A model generated the notes under the pieces. That model was given only the letters and a program-made list of their open reading frames with translations. It ran no database searches and was not told the origin of the DNA. From Myxococcales bacterium (GTDB taxonomy: Bacteria > Myxococcota_A > Polyangia > Haliangiales > Haliangiaceae), in the NCBI GenBank assembly GCA_016720595.1, contig JADKKI010000038.1:62001-126000 (forward strand): DNA of 64,000 nt, read 5' to 3'. Of this stretch, positions 43,018-52,727 are shown one piece after another (positions within the stretch are counted from its first letter, which is position 1; each line of letters begins with the position of its first letter). Position numbers and translations under genes: made by a program.

Positions 43018-43083
43018 ACCGCGTCGTGCGATCCTGGCGGCGGTGGCCACGGGTGCGCGGCCGAGCTGGCGTATCGTGCCGCC

Positions 43084-44208
43084 ATGGCCGATGACGCGCG
43101 CGCACGCCTCGATACTCACCGCACCGAGCTCGGGCAGATCGATCGCGAGATCCTCGCCCTGGTCTCCCGGCGCCAGGCGCTCGCGCAGAAGATCGGGCAG
43201 ATCAAGCGCGATGCCGGGATCCCCACCCGGGACTACCGCCAGGAGCGCGATGTCGTCGAGCGCGCACGGGCCTCGGCCGTGGAGCACGGGCTCACCGCGC
43301 AGCTCGGCGAGGAGCTGATCCTCGCGCTGATCCGCGGCTCGCTGACGATCCAGGAGAAGGACACCGTGGCGGCGGCGGGCGAGGGCAGCGGCCGGCGCGT
43401 GCTGGTGATCGGCGGCTGCGGCCACATGGGCCGGTGGTTCGTGCGGTACCTCGGCGCGCAGGGCTTCACCGTCGAGATCGCCGATCCGCACGGCACCGGA
43501 CCGGTGGGCATCGTCCACCACGCGGACTGGCGCACCGTCACGCTCGATCACGAGATGATCGTGATCGCGGCGCCGATGCCCGCGACCGCGGAGATCCTCG
43601 AGGCGATGGCCACCGCGCCGCCCAAGGGCGTGGTGTTCGATGTCGGCTCGCTGAAGAGCCCGCTCCGCAAGGGCCTGCAGGCGCTACGCGCGGCCGGCGG
43701 TCAGGTCACCTCGGTGCACCCGATGTTCGGGCCGGACACCGAGCTGCTCAGCGGGCGGCACGTGATCTTCGTCGATCTCGGCGCCCCGGCGGCCACGGCG
43801 GCGGCGCGGGCGCTGTTCGAGCCGACGATGGCGACGCTCGTCGAGATGGATCTCGAGAGCCACGATCGCCTGATCGCGTACGTGCTCGGGCTCTCGCACG
43901 CCCTCAACATCGCGTTCTTCACCGCGCTCGCCGAGAGCGGCGAGGCCTCGCGCAAGCTCGCCACGCTGTCCTCCACCACGTTCGATGCGCAGCTCGGCGT
44001 GGCCTCGAAGGTCGCCGCAGAGAACCCCGATCTGTACTTCGAGATCCAGACGCTCAACGACTACGGCACCGAATCGCTGGCCGCGCTGCTCTACGCCGTG
44101 GAGCGCCTGCGCAGCGTGATCCGCGCGGGCGATCTCGAGGCGTTCCGTGCGCTGATGACGCGCGGCAAGGACTACCTGGCGACCCGGGTACCTGCCGACG
44201 CGCGCTGA
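43084..44208 (+). CDS. tyrA: Bifunctional chorismate mutase / prephenate dehydrogenase, 374 aa
   Basis: Residues 1-90 are an AroQ-type chorismate mutase ([27 protein letters not shown], then [13 protein letters not shown]), with the Arg/Lys/Glu set of the active site. From about 103 the NAD-binding dehydrogenase begins ([14 protein letters not shown]), followed by [36 protein letters not shown] (substrate-binding His) and a helical dimerisation end. It makes 4-hydroxyphenylpyruvate from chorismate in tyrosine synthesis. Residues 87-93 (TIQEKDT) link the domains as in the enterobacterial T-protein. It is convergent with an SDR gene across palindrome copy B. Confidence 0.93.
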   Translation: MADDARARLDTHRTELGQIDREILALVSRRQALAQKIGQIKRDAGIPTRDYRQERDVVERARASAVEHGLTAQLGEELILALIRGSLTIQEKDTVAAAGEGSGRRVLVIGGCGHMGRWFVRYLGAQGFTVEIADPHGTGPVGIVHHADWRTVTLDHEMIVIAAPMPATAEILEAMATAPPKGVVFDVGSLKSPLRKGLQALRAAGGQVTSVHPMFGPDTELLSGRHVIFVDLGAPAATAAARALFEPTMATLVEMDLESHDRLIAYVLGLSHALNIAFFTALAESGEASRKLATLSSTTFDAQLGVASKVAAENPDLYFEIQTLNDYGTESLAALLYAVERLRSVIRAGDLEAFRALMTRGKDYLATRVPADAR

Positions 44209-44242
44209 GGCCGGGCGCCGGTCTGTTCCATCGAACGCGTGC

Positions 44243-44410
44243 CCGGAGTTCAAACCAAGGAAGCCAGGAACCAAGGTCGGAGAACTTCAAAGGGAGTCTG
44301 CTGGTGCAACCGGGAACATGGGTGACAGCTATCTACCCGGATTGCACCGCCGCCCAGCAAGAAGACAGGTCCGCTGCTTGGTTTCCTTGGTTCCTGGCTT
44401 TGAACTCCGA
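44243..44410. repeat. Palindromic repeat element, copy B, with an inner hairpin
   Basis: The outer arms GGAGTTCAAA (44245-44254) and TTTGAACTCC (44399-44408) are perfect complements. Next to them both arms carry the unit GCCAGGAACCAAGG, with an extra CCAAGGAA unit in the left arm. An inner hairpin pairs GGTGCAACCGGG (from about 44303) with CCCGGATTGCACC (from about 44336), extended by CTGCTGG and CCAGCAAG. The ends match copy A at 1678-1780. The rest of the 290-bp gap (44209-44242 and 44411-44498) shows nothing else except short repeats of GTGGAG-T/C-TCCGA. Confidence 0.72.
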
Positions 44411-44498
44411 GTAGACCGCGTGGAGTTCCGAGCACGGAGCAGGCCGCGTGGAGCTCCGAACCGGCCTCCGAGTCCTGGCCTCCGCAGCGCGACGGGCG

Positions 44499-45488
44499 TC
44501 AGCGCAGCATGCCGTGGCTGCGGAACCACGCGAGCGCATCGGCGATCGCGGGCTCGAGCGGACCGAACGTGTAGCCGAGCTCGGTGGCCGCCTTCTCGCT
44601 CTTGAACCGGAACTTGTCGGTGTACGCGTAGCGGATGGTCGTCGAGTTCGCGAGCGGCTCCTTGCCGCGCGCCTCGAGGAAGTCGCCCCACTTGCCGAAC
44701 AGCCACGCGGCCGCGTGCGGCACGGCGAACCGCGGCGGCTTGACCCCGGCCACGCGCGCGATCGTCTTGAACACGTCGCCGTAGGACATGTCGTGGCCCG
44801 CGAGGATGTAGCGCTCGCCGCGACGACCTCTGTGCCAGGCGGCGATCATCCCGCGCGCCACGTCGCGGACATCGACGAAGTTGTTGTAGCCGGGCGTCCA
44901 GCCCGGAGCGCGACGGCGCACGACGTCGAGGATCATCCGCCCCGAGCTCGGCTTGGCATCGCGCGGGCCGAACATGTAGGTCGGGTTGACGATCACGGCG
45001 TCGAGACGATCGTGCGCGGCGTTGACCAGATCCTCGGCCTGGCGCTTCGTGATCGCGTAGGCGTCGATCAGGCCCTCCTGCTCGAAGTTCCAGGTCGCGG
45101 TCTCGTCGCACGGGCGCCCATCGGTGGACAGGCCGACGGCGACGACGGACGAGGTATGGACGAGCCGCGGCACGTTCGCCGCCAGCACCGCCGCGATCAC
45201 GTTGGCCGTACCGGTGACGTTGGTCTCGCGCATCTCCGGCTTGATCTCGCGGATCACGCCGAGCGAGGCCGCGCAGTGGAACACGGCGGCGCAGCCCTCG
45301 AACGCGCGCGTGAGGGCCGGTACGTCACCCAGGGCGGCCTCGCGCCAGGTGATCGCCAGATCGTCGAGCTGGCTGACCTTGCTGGTGCCGCGCCGGAGCG
45401 CCACCACCTCGTGGCCGGCGCCGACCAAGGCCGCGACCAGGTTCCCACCCAGGAGGCCACTCGCTCCGGTGACGGCGACGCGACTCAT
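44499..45488 (-). CDS. NAD-dependent epimerase/reductase (extended SDR, dihydroflavonol-reductase-like), 329 aa
   Basis: The ATG at 45488 begins directly with the cofactor motif VAVTGASGLLGGNLVAAL. Later motifs are VFHCAASLG, NVTGTANVIAAVL, VHTSSVVAVG and the active-site YAITKRQAE (Tyr about 143, Lys about 147), then IVNPTYMFGPRD and FVDVRDVARGMI. These are the marks of extended SDRs such as dihydroflavonol 4-reductase or hopanoid/sterol-associated sugar epimerases. The substrate is unknown. It is divergent from the phospholipase-like gene, with a 141-bp shared upstream region. Confidence 0.9.
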   Translation of the reverse strand: MSRVAVTGASGLLGGNLVAALVGAGHEVVALRRGTSKVSQLDDLAITWREAALGDVPALTRAFEGCAAVFHCAASLGVIREIKPEMRETNVTGTANVIAAVLAANVPRLVHTSSVVAVGLSTDGRPCDETATWNFEQEGLIDAYAITKRQAEDLVNAAHDRLDAVIVNPTYMFGPRDAKPSSGRMILDVVRRRAPGWTPGYNNFVDVRDVARGMIAAWHRGRRGERYILAGHDMSYGDVFKTIARVAGVKPPRFAVPHAAAWLFGKWGDFLEARGKEPLANSTTIRYAYTDKFRFKSEKAATELGYTFGPLEPAIADALAWFRSHGMLR

Positions 45489-45629
45489 CGGCGGCGAGCT
45501 TGGCACTTGTCCGGTGTGTCCGGCTACTTGGGCCGCCACCGGACGCTGGCGACCGGACAGGCCGGCCACTCGCAAGATCGCGAGATCGCTGGGCCCTGAC
45601 GCGGCGCGACGCTTGCTCTTCCGGCGGCC
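45489..45629. promoter_or_regulatory. Divergent region with four TGTCCGG-type boxes
   Basis: Two direct boxes (TGTCCGGT 45508-45515, TGTCCGG 45517-45523) face two inverted ones (ACCGGAC 45538-45544, ACCGGACA 45552-45559) between the SDR and phospholipase-like genes. The arrangement looks like a regulator-binding cluster. No clear promoter hexamers are seen. Confidence 0.35.
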
Positions 45630-47402
45630 ATGCTTCGCTTCAGCGCCCTCCTCGCCATGTTCTCCCTCGCTCTTGGCACCCTGCCAGCCTGTGTGGAGGA
45701 GGAGGCCGAGGACGGCGAGAACGATGCGTTCGCGGACGGCAAGGCCGACGGCGGCATCGATGAAGGCTCGCCCGAGGCACTCGGCGTGCTCGCCCTCGTC
45801 AACGACGCGGCGATGACCGCGGCCAAGCTGAAGGCCGATGCCCACGTCACCGCGCGCGTCGCCGGCAACATCGTCAAGCACCGCGATGGTGCCGATGGCA
45901 TGGCGGGTACCGCTGATGACGACAAGTACGATTCACTCGCCGAGCTCGATGCGATCCCCTACGTCGGCCCGACGACCCTGGGCGCGCTGCTCGAGGCGGC
46001 GCGCGACAAGGGCCTGGTCGGCGGTACCGGCGCGAAGATCTCGGTGATCTTCTCGCCCCAGGCGGCCGAGGCCACGCACAACGCGAAGATCGCATCCCTG
46101 ATCCGCGGTGCGCAGAAGACGGTGGACATCTCGATCTACAGCTACTCCGACGCCGGGATCTCCGCGGCGCTCGCCGATGCCACGAGCCGCGGCGTCAAGG
46201 TCCGGTTCCTGTTCGAGACCGCGAGCGACGATCGCAAGATCCTCGACGCGACGGCGGCCGCGGCGTCGAAGTCCGGCAAGCTCGAAGCGCAGGGCGTGGA
46301 CGTCCGCTGGGTCAACAAGATCCTCCACCACAAGTTCCTGATCGTCGATGGTCCCCGCGACGACAAGAGCCGCGCCGCGACGGCGAAGCTCGTCACCGGC
46401 AGCGCGAACTGGTCGAACACCGGCGCCACGGTCTACGACGAGAACACGCTGTTCATCGAGAACAGCCCGGAGCTCGCCGCGGCGTTCCAGCACGAGTTCG
46501 ATCAGCTGTGGTGGGGCTCGAAGGACTTCGTCGGCCCAGCGACGGCGCAGGGCCAGTCGGCCGCGAAGATCACGACCGCGGACGTCCCCGATCAGCCGGG
46601 CGTCGAGCTGCTGCTGACCTCGCCGAACTTCACGCTCGGCGGCAGCGAGCACGCGACCTGGTCGGTCAACAAGGCGAGCCTCGTGGTCTCCGATCAGTGG
46701 GTCGCCGCGATCGAGCGCGCCCAGACCTCGATCCACATCGCCTCCGGCCACATCCGGCTCCGTCCGGTGGCCGAGGCGCTGCTCGCCAAGAAGCACGATC
46801 ACCCGAACGTCGACATCAAGGTCTACCTCGATCAGCAGGAGTACATCTCTGCCTCGGGCGATGCGGCGCAGCAAGCCGAGGTGACCGCGTGCCAGGCGGC
46901 CGCGACCACCCCGGCGGCGAAGACCGAGTGCCTGCGCAATGACTTCCTGTTCTCGAAGGCGCTGGTCGATGCCGGTATCGACGTCCGCTTCAAGTCGTTC
47001 GCGTATCGCTGGGATGCGAGCTACGCGGCCCAGATGCATTCGAAGTACATGGTGGTCGATGGCAAGGAGATCATCTCCGGCAGCTTCAACCTCTCGATGA
47101 ACTCCGAGCAGGGGACGTTCGAGAACGCGCTGCACCTGACGAGCGCCGAGTACGCGCCGGTGTACGCGGCGTTCGAGCAGAACTTCGCCAAGATCTTCGA
47201 GACCGGCCGCGCGCAGAACCTCCTGACCTCTCTGCGCAGCACGATCTCGAGCGCGCCGACCATCCCGCTGACGTTCCCGCCGATGGCGCTGACGTACTCG
47301 GAGTTCGACAAGCTGCGCCAGCTGATCCGCGCCAACTGCCAGGTCGTCGATTCGACCGACTACCGGAACAACGCGCCGGCGCACAAGATCTGCCCCCGGT
47401 AG
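45630..47402 (+). CDS. Phospholipase-D-like lipoprotein, 590 aa
   Basis: A lipoprotein leader ends LGTLPAC (Cys about 21), followed by an acidic Glu/Asp-rich linker. A helix-hairpin-helix-like segment (DAIPYVGPTTLGALLEAA, about 110) precedes two PLD half-domains. The first HKD is HHKFLIVDG...GSANWS (His about 234, Lys 236, Asp 241). The second is MHSKYMVVDGKEIISGSFNLS (His about 470, Lys 472, Asp 477). Both motifs are complete, so a functional active site is expected. The substrate may be phospholipid or nucleic acid (nuclease members such as Nuc share this fold). Export to the cell surface is predicted. Confidence 0.9.
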   Translation: MLRFSALLAMFSLALGTLPACVEEEAEDGENDAFADGKADGGIDEGSPEALGVLALVNDAAMTAAKLKADAHVTARVAGNIVKHRDGADGMAGTADDDKYDSLAELDAIPYVGPTTLGALLEAARDKGLVGGTGAKISVIFSPQAAEATHNAKIASLIRGAQKTVDISIYSYSDAGISAALADATSRGVKVRFLFETASDDRKILDATAAAASKSGKLEAQGVDVRWVNKILHHKFLIVDGPRDDKSRAATAKLVTGSANWSNTGATVYDENTLFIENSPELAAAFQHEFDQLWWGSKDFVGPATAQGQSAAKITTADVPDQPGVELLLTSPNFTLGGSEHATWSVNKASLVVSDQWVAAIERAQTSIHIASGHIRLRPVAEALLAKKHDHPNVDIKVYLDQQEYISASGDAAQQAEVTACQAAATTPAAKTECLRNDFLFSKALVDAGIDVRFKSFAYRWDASYAAQMHSKYMVVDGKEIISGSFNLSMNSEQGTFENALHLTSAEYAPVYAAFEQNFAKIFETGRAQNLLTSLRSTISSAPTIPLTFPPMALTYSEFDKLRQLIRANCQVVDSTDYRNNAPAHKICPR

Positions 47403-47578
47403 ATCTTCAACGCAGGGATTCGCGCCAGCGCCCGCCGGGTTTCCCGACGTGAACGCGCGCAGTGTGGCGCTTGCGCTCCATGCGCGCCGTGCAAGTGGGC
47501 ATGGCGTGGGGCGCACGGTCTGGCCAGGCGTTTGCTCCATCGGGATTGCCGCCGTCGCGGCCCCCCTGAAGGACCTCC

Positions 47579-48194
47579 ATGCGCCACGTTCACCTCTCCT
47601 GTGCCCGCCCGCTCGTTCGTCCACGCGTTCTGGCGCGCATGCTCGCGCTGGCTGTGCCTTGCGCCCTCCTGGGCGCGTTCCCCAGCCTCGCCGCGGCGGA
47701 TCCGCTCCCACCGCGGGTCGGCCTCGAGCTCGGCGGTGGCCTGCAGGTCGGCAAGATCTACTGCGACAGTGACAACGGGTTCTGCAACGACTTTACAGAG
47801 GCCGGCGGCGTGAACCTCAACGCGGCGTTCTTCCTGTCGCCGAAGTTCGCGATCATGGCCGATGTGTGGGCGATGACTCATCGCGAGGACAACTTCACGT
47901 TCACGCACTACGTGAACACGATCGGCGTGAAGTGGCGCCCGCTGCCGATCCTGACCCTGACGGCGGGCATCGGCGCCGCGCACGCCACGCTCGACTATCA
48001 CGGTGTGGTCTCCGGCAGCGCGACCTCCGATGACGGGTTCGCGATCCTGGGCGCCGCGGCCATCGACGTCGTGCGCTCGCGCCACTGGGCGCTGTCGATC
48101 GAGGCCCGGTTCGGCAACGGGTTCTACGGCGACGACAAGAACAACGACGGCACCGCCGACGTGGTCGGGCGAAACGTCGGGCTCGGCGCGGCGT

Positions 48195-48214
<20 letters not shown>
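47579..48214 (+). CDS. Outer-membrane beta-barrel protein, 211 aa
   Basis: The ATG at 47579 is supported by AAGGA six bases upstream. The signal peptide has a long basic n-region and the core MLALAVPCALLGAFPSLAAA (21-40). The mature protein consists of alternating amphipathic strands (LELGGGLQVGKIY, GVNLNAAFFLSPKFAIMADVWAM, TLTAGIGAAHATLDYHG, LSIEARFGNGFYG) and ends in an aromatic residue (TVFGF), as barrel proteins inserted by BAM do. It has two Cys in a short loop. A calcium-site-like DDKNNDGTADV precedes the last strand. The function is unknown. Confidence 0.85.
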
Positions 48215-48740
<526 letters not shown>

Positions 48741-48784
48741 CCTCCGTTCGTGCTCGGCGGCCGCGCCGCGGTTACACGCGGCGG

Positions 48785-48997
48785 CTACCGGAGCACGGCC
48801 GCGTAGCGCTTGATGGTGCGCTGGAGTCGCGCGAGGGCGCGACCGATGCGGCGCTCGGCGCGGGCCGCGCTGCGTGCACGGCGGCGGGCGCGACGGTCGC
48901 GCCTGCGTCCGCGAGCAGCACCGGTGGTGTCGGTGGTGTCGGTCGAGGTCTTGGAGTCGGTGGAGTCAGTCGCAGAGGTCGATTCGAGGTCGGTCAT
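48785..48997 (-). CDS. Small Ser/Thr/Asp-then-Arg-rich protein, 70 aa
   Basis: The ATG at 48997 overlaps the stop codon of the Coq4-like gene (ATGA), the best evidence that it is translated. The first 25 residues are Ser/Thr/Asp-rich; the rest is very basic and helical (RRRDRRARRRARSAARAERRIG, written here only in part) and ends LQRTIKRYAAVLR. I recognise no family. It could be a small nucleic-acid- or membrane-binding partner. It could also be non-functional, because the Arg-rich composition is partly a GC effect. Confidence 0.5.
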   Translation of the reverse strand: MTDLESTSATDSTDSKTSTDTTDTTGAARGRRRDRRARRRARSAARAERRIGRALARLQRTIKRYAAVLR

Positions 48998-49773
48998 GCA
49001 GCAGCTTTCGTGGCAACAGGGTTGTTGGGGAGGCCGAGCATCGCGCGCACCTCGGCGAGGGGCGTGGCCCAGTGGTCCTCCCACGGGAACGTGACGAGCT
49101 TCTCGGCGCGGCGGCCGGTGCGGAACGCGGCGAGCACCTCGCGCGCGAGGGTCGGGTGCTCGCGGAGCCCGCGCAGCGTGCCGACCGTTGACAGGATGAA
49201 CGTGCTCGGCGCCCGGACCTGCGCGAACGTGAACGCCTGGAGCGCGATCTCGCCGGCGGGGTCGGTGTCGTGGCCGGTGACCACGTGCCACAGGTCGTGG
49301 GTCTGGCGCATCCGCTGGATCACGTAGGAGGCGCGCGGATCCGAGACGTCGGGCGGCGGGCCATCGAACACGTCCGGCGTGAAGCCGCGCGAGCGGAGGA
49401 AGTGGGCGTAGGCGTGGCCGAGGGTGCCGGCGGGCAGGGCGGCGAGCTGGTCGAGGTCGACGGTACGGGAATCGATCGCGCGGTGCTCGTCATAGAGCCG
49501 CGCGCCGCTCGGATCGGTGAAGAACCGATCGAGGCGCTTGCCCATCGAGCCGGCGTTCGCGAGGTTCGAGAACACGAGGACCTGCTCGGTCTCCTCGGGG
49601 TTGGCCACGACGCGGGCCAGGGCGCGCAGGGCGCGGGTCCAGCGCTGCGCGGGGGACAGGGAGGCGAGGTCGGTGGCGGGCGCAGGCGCGGTGGCGGGTG
49701 CGGCAGCGGGTGCGGGTGCCATGGCGGGTGCGGGAGAACTGGGGGTGGGGGAGGGGGTCTGGCTGGTCATCAT
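48994..49773 (-). CDS. Coq4-family protein, 259 aa
   Basis: AAGGAG lies six bases before the ATG at 49773. Residues 1-38 are a Pro/Ala-rich disordered tail. The Coq4 domain follows, with its metal motif HDLWHVVTGHDTDPAGE (HDxxH at 160-164 and Glu about 176) and LGHAYAHFL, ASYVIQRMRQTHD and FTFAQVRAPSTFIL around it. Coq4 acts in ubiquinone biosynthesis as scaffold or oxidative decarboxylase in eukaryotes and some bacteria; relatives also occur in other isoprenoid pathways. Here it is controlled from a divergent promoter shared with a TetR regulator, which is unusual for a housekeeping quinone gene. Confidence 0.85.
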   Translation of the reverse strand: MMTSQTPSPTPSSPAPAMAPAPAAAPATAPAPATDLASLSPAQRWTRALRALARVVANPEETEQVLVFSNLANAGSMGKRLDRFFTDPSGARLYDEHRAIDSRTVDLDQLAALPAGTLGHAYAHFLRSRGFTPDVFDGPPPDVSDPRASYVIQRMRQTHDLWHVVTGHDTDPAGEIALQAFTFAQVRAPSTFILSTVGTLRGLREHPTLAREVLAAFRTGRRAEKLVTFPWEDHWATPLAEVRAMLGLPNNPVATKAAA

Positions 49774-49795
49774 CGGCAGCTCCTTGGCTTCCGTA

Positions 49796-49842
49796 TTGTC
49801 ACGTTGATAATAGCCATCGATGGTCTGTTGTCAACGTGAAAA
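49796..49842. promoter_or_regulatory. Divergent coq4-like/tetR promoter with two inverted operator copies
   Basis: On the minus strand TTGACA (49834 to 49829) and TATTAT (49812 to 49807), 16 nt apart, form a near-consensus sigma-70 promoter for the Coq4-like gene. On the plus strand TTGGCT (49784-49789) and GATAAT (49806-49811), also 16 apart, could serve tetR. A 15-bp motif occurs twice in opposite orientation: TTGTCACGTTGATAA (49796-49810) and TTGTCAACGTGAAAA (49828-49842), with 9-bp cores that are exact reverse complements. One copy covers the minus-strand -10 and start region, the other the -35. Confidence 0.72.
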
Positions 49843-49890
49843 CAGTGAGCGATGGTCACCCACACCGGGGCAGGCGGGTATCATCGCGAG

Positions 49891-50577
49891 ATGGCTCGGA
49901 GTCGTCGGTTGATCCCTCGAAGGCCGCGCCGGGTCGCGCGGATCGCGCGCCGGCGGAGGGCTCCGGAGGAGGCGCGGCTCGAGATCCTCGACGCCGCCGA
50001 TCGCGTGTTCATCGAGTTCCAGCCCGATCAGGTCGGGCTCAAGGACGTCGGCCGCGAGGCCGGGGTCAGTCACGCGCTGATCACGCACTACTTCGGAACC
50101 TATGCGCAGCTGATCGAGGCCGCGCTCGAGCGGCGGATCCGCGCGTTGCGCGAGACGATGATCGAGCGACTGCGGCAAGCCGGTGCGCTGTCCCGGCCGA
50201 GGGAGCTGCTCGGGATCTTGTTCGCGGCGCTCGAGGATCCCGTGCACCTGCGGCTCATGCGGTGGCTGCTCGCGAGCGAGCGTCCGTCGGCCGCGCACGC
50301 GTTCGGCGTGCACGCGCAGGGGCTCCAGCAGATCTCCCGGCAGATCGCGACCTCGCTCGATCCCAACCCGACCCTCGAGATGATCGACAAGATCGAGCTC
50401 ACGCTGCTCACCGCGGTGGCGGCCGCGTATGGCTATGCGCTCGCGAAGTACGCACTGGTCGGCGCCCTCGGGCGCGAGGCCTCGGGCGCACTCGACGCCC
50501 AGGTCCAGGGCACCCTCGCCACGATGGTGCAGTCTCACCTCCGTGCCGAGCTCGGGATCACGATCCCGAGTCAGTGA
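49891..50577 (+). CDS. TetR/AcrR-family transcriptional regulator, 228 aa
   Basis: The ATG at 49891 (MARSRR) is preferred to the in-frame ATG at 49852, which adds 13 residues. After a very basic N-terminus comes the TetR HTH (about 33-78: ARLEILDAADRVFIEFQPDQ, then LKDVGREAGVSHALITHYFGT, with the YF of the recognition-helix end). The ligand-binding region is helical (LRALRETMIERLR, LRLMRWLLASERPSAAHAFG). The gene is divergent from the Coq4-like gene and the intergenic DNA carries two operator-like copies, so it probably represses both that gene and itself. The inducer is unknown. Confidence 0.88.
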   Translation: MARSRRLIPRRPRRVARIARRRRAPEEARLEILDAADRVFIEFQPDQVGLKDVGREAGVSHALITHYFGTYAQLIEAALERRIRALRETMIERLRQAGALSRPRELLGILFAALEDPVHLRLMRWLLASERPSAAHAFGVHAQGLQQISRQIATSLDPNPTLEMIDKIELTLLTAVAAAYGYALAKYALVGALGREASGALDAQVQGTLATMVQSHLRAELGITIPSQ

Positions 50578-50670
50578 TTCCAGCGAGATCGGTGATCTTC
50601 GACCTCGATCGTCGATTTCGGCGAAGAATCCTCCGGTTGCGGGCACGAAGGGGAAAACCAGGGAGGCGCG

Positions 50671-51621
50671 ATGCGCGAGATGATGAGCCTGCGACGAACC
50701 AGAGGCTGGCTGCTGGCCGTGTGTGCGGTGGCCGGTGTCGGATGTACCGAAGGAAGTTCCACCCAGGTGGTGACCGGACGGATCACGACGAGCGGTGCGC
50801 TCGCCGTGCGCGCCGTCACCGCCGACAGCACCGTCACCGCCGCGCAGGTGCGCAGCGATGGCTCGTTCACGCTCGCGCTGCCCGCGGGCAAGCGCTACCG
50901 GCTCGAGGTCCTGACCACGAGCGGCGTGCGCCATGTGCTCTCGCACACGACGACGGGGCTCGGTGCGCTGAGCTTCCAGGTCTGCGAGCCGGTGGATCCG
51001 TGGGACATCGGCGGTGTCGGCGATGGCAGCATGGGCCCGGGGACGGGTGGTGGCGGCGGCAACGGCGACCCGTGCGACCCCACCGATCCGAACTGCAAGC
51101 CGCTGCCGTGCATGGATCCGATGGATCCCACGTGTGGCTGCGATGCGAGCGGCGCGTGCCCGCCACCGCCTCCGCCGCCGTGCATGGATCCCTCGGATCC
51201 GAACTGCAAGCCGCCGGAGCCGTGTCAGCCCGGTGATCCGAGCTGCGGTACCATGTGCACGGATCCGACGGATCCGAACTGCATGCCGCCGCCACCGATC
51301 TGCGCGGACCCCACGGATCCGTACTGCAAGTGCGATGCGGCCGGGGCGTGTCCACCGCCGACCTGCAATGCGGGCGACACCATGTGCCCACCCGAGCCGC
51401 CGCCGCCTTGCGCGGATCCCACCGATCCGCAGAGTTGCAAGGATCCGTGCATGGCCGATCCCGCGACCTGCGGCTGCGCGATCGAAGATCCGAACTGCTG
51501 GCCCCCGCCGCAGCCGCCGGACTGCGACGCGGCAGGGACGATGTGTGATCCGGGCATGGGCGGCATGACGCCCGATCACCCGCCGGGCGACTTCGGTTGC
51601 AAGGAGCTCCCAGGCTCGTGA
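50671..51621 (+). CDS. Cys-rich lipoprotein with DPxDPxC repeats, 316 aa
   Basis: GGGAGG precedes the ATG at 50671. The leader ends CAVAGVGC (lipobox Cys about 25). A small beta-rich domain follows (about 30-105, carboxypeptidase-regulatory-like: VVTGRITTSGALAVRAVT, GSFTLALPAGKRYRLEV). Then come about 200 residues of low-complexity Pro/Cys/Asp repeats such as DPTDPNC, DPMDPTC and DPSDPNC, about eight times, separated by Pro runs. The regular Cys spacing suggests many disulfides or metal binding. The next gene encodes an outer-membrane protein with the same motif once. Stop and next start overlap (GTGA). Confidence 0.8.
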   Translation: MREMMSLRRTRGWLLAVCAVAGVGCTEGSSTQVVTGRITTSGALAVRAVTADSTVTAAQVRSDGSFTLALPAGKRYRLEVLTTSGVRHVLSHTTTGLGALSFQVCEPVDPWDIGGVGDGSMGPGTGGGGGNGDPCDPTDPNCKPLPCMDPMDPTCGCDASGACPPPPPPPCMDPSDPNCKPPEPCQPGDPSCGTMCTDPTDPNCMPPPPICADPTDPYCKCDAAGACPPPTCNAGDTMCPPEPPPPCADPTDPQSCKDPCMADPATCGCAIEDPNCWPPPQPPDCDAAGTMCDPGMGGMTPDHPPGDFGCKELPGS

Positions 51622-52727
51622 GTCGCGCGCCCGCGGCGCTCGCGCTCGCGCTCGCACTGTCCGCATCGCGGACGGTCCGGGCGGAGCCGTGCGCACCGCG
51701 GGCGGTGCTGACCGGAGATCGCGAGGCGGTCGAGCGGGTGGGCGCGGAGCTGGTGAAGCTCGGCGTGCAGCTCGCGGCCGCCACGCGGACGTGCCCGGCC
51801 GTGAAGGCCACCGTCGAGCTCGCCCGTGAGGGTGGGATCAGCGTCGCGGTGCAGGGGAGCGCACAGGGCAGCGAGGGCAGGGTGGTGAGCGATCCTGCGG
51901 TCGCGGCCGTCTGGATCGATGCGTGGGTCCGCGATGATCTCGACGTCGCGGGCTGGGCACCCGAGCCCGTGCCAGCACCTGCTGTAGGCGCGGCGTCGGG
52001 CACGTCTTCGCCCGCACTGGTGCCACCGCGCGATGTGCCGTCGTCGAGCGCATCGTCGGGTGCGTCGCTACTCGATCGGCTCGGCGTGGCCGCGTTCTAC
52101 GAACAGGCGTGGACCGACGACAACACCTCGTGGCGCGGCGGCAGCGTGGCCGCCTGCGTGCGGATCGGCGGGGTGTGTGTGGGAGGCCGGGTGCGTGCGT
52201 TGACCCAGCCGGATCAGATCGCGAACCTCACCGCGGCGGCGCGCTCGGATCTGTCCGTGTTCGCGACCGCGAGCGTCCCGGTCGCGCTCGGTCAGACCAT
52301 CCTCGCACCCGAGCTCGGGCTCGGCGTGGGGCGGTTCGCCACCCGGCGGGTCGAGGGCTGTTCCCCACCGATGCCACCGCCGAACTGTGACCCTTCGGAT
52401 CCGACGTGCGCGATGGACCCTGCACCCGCGTGCACCCCCGATGCGAGCGGCACGATGCCCGGCGGGGGCAAGCTCTACGTCGGCGATGGCTTCGAGACCG
52501 CGACGTACACGCCGCGGATCTCGCTCGCGCTGCGGATCTCGGTGCCTCTGTTCCACCGCGTGTGGCTCGACGGCCTGGTGTCGTACGCGCTGATGCCGCT
52601 CGGGCATGGCGAGGCGTACCAGGCGACCAAGGCGCCGCCGATGACGTCCGCCGATCAGATCGCGCTCCCGGGCGAACCGAGCGCGGGCTGGGGGCTCGGC
52701 GTGGGCCTGCGCGTGGGGGCGCCATGA
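51618..52727 (+). CDS. Outer-membrane/periplasmic protein of the ECF operon, 369 aa
   Basis: It starts at GTG 51618, overlapping the preceding stop codon. The signal peptide (ALALALALSASRTVRA) is followed by a domain of about 80 residues (VLTGDREAVERVGAELVKLGV, VWIDAWVRDDLDVAGW), a Ser/Pro/Ala linker, and a C-terminal beta-barrel-like region of about 220 residues. One barrel loop contains CDPSDPTCAMDP, the same motif as in the upstream lipoprotein. The last residues (LGVGLRVGAP) lack the terminal aromatic common in barrels. It overlaps the sigma factor start by ATGA. The function is unknown. Confidence 0.72.
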   Translation: MSRAPAALALALALSASRTVRAEPCAPRAVLTGDREAVERVGAELVKLGVQLAAATRTCPAVKATVELAREGGISVAVQGSAQGSEGRVVSDPAVAAVWIDAWVRDDLDVAGWAPEPVPAPAVGAASGTSSPALVPPRDVPSSSASSGASLLDRLGVAAFYEQAWTDDNTSWRGGSVAACVRIGGVCVGGRVRALTQPDQIANLTAAARSDLSVFATASVPVALGQTILAPELGLGVGRFATRRVEGCSPPMPPPNCDPSDPTCAMDPAPACTPDASGTMPGGGKLYVGDGFETATYTPRISLALRISVPLFHRVWLDGLVSYALMPLGHGEAYQATKAPPMTSADQIALPGEPSAGWGLGVGLRVGAP

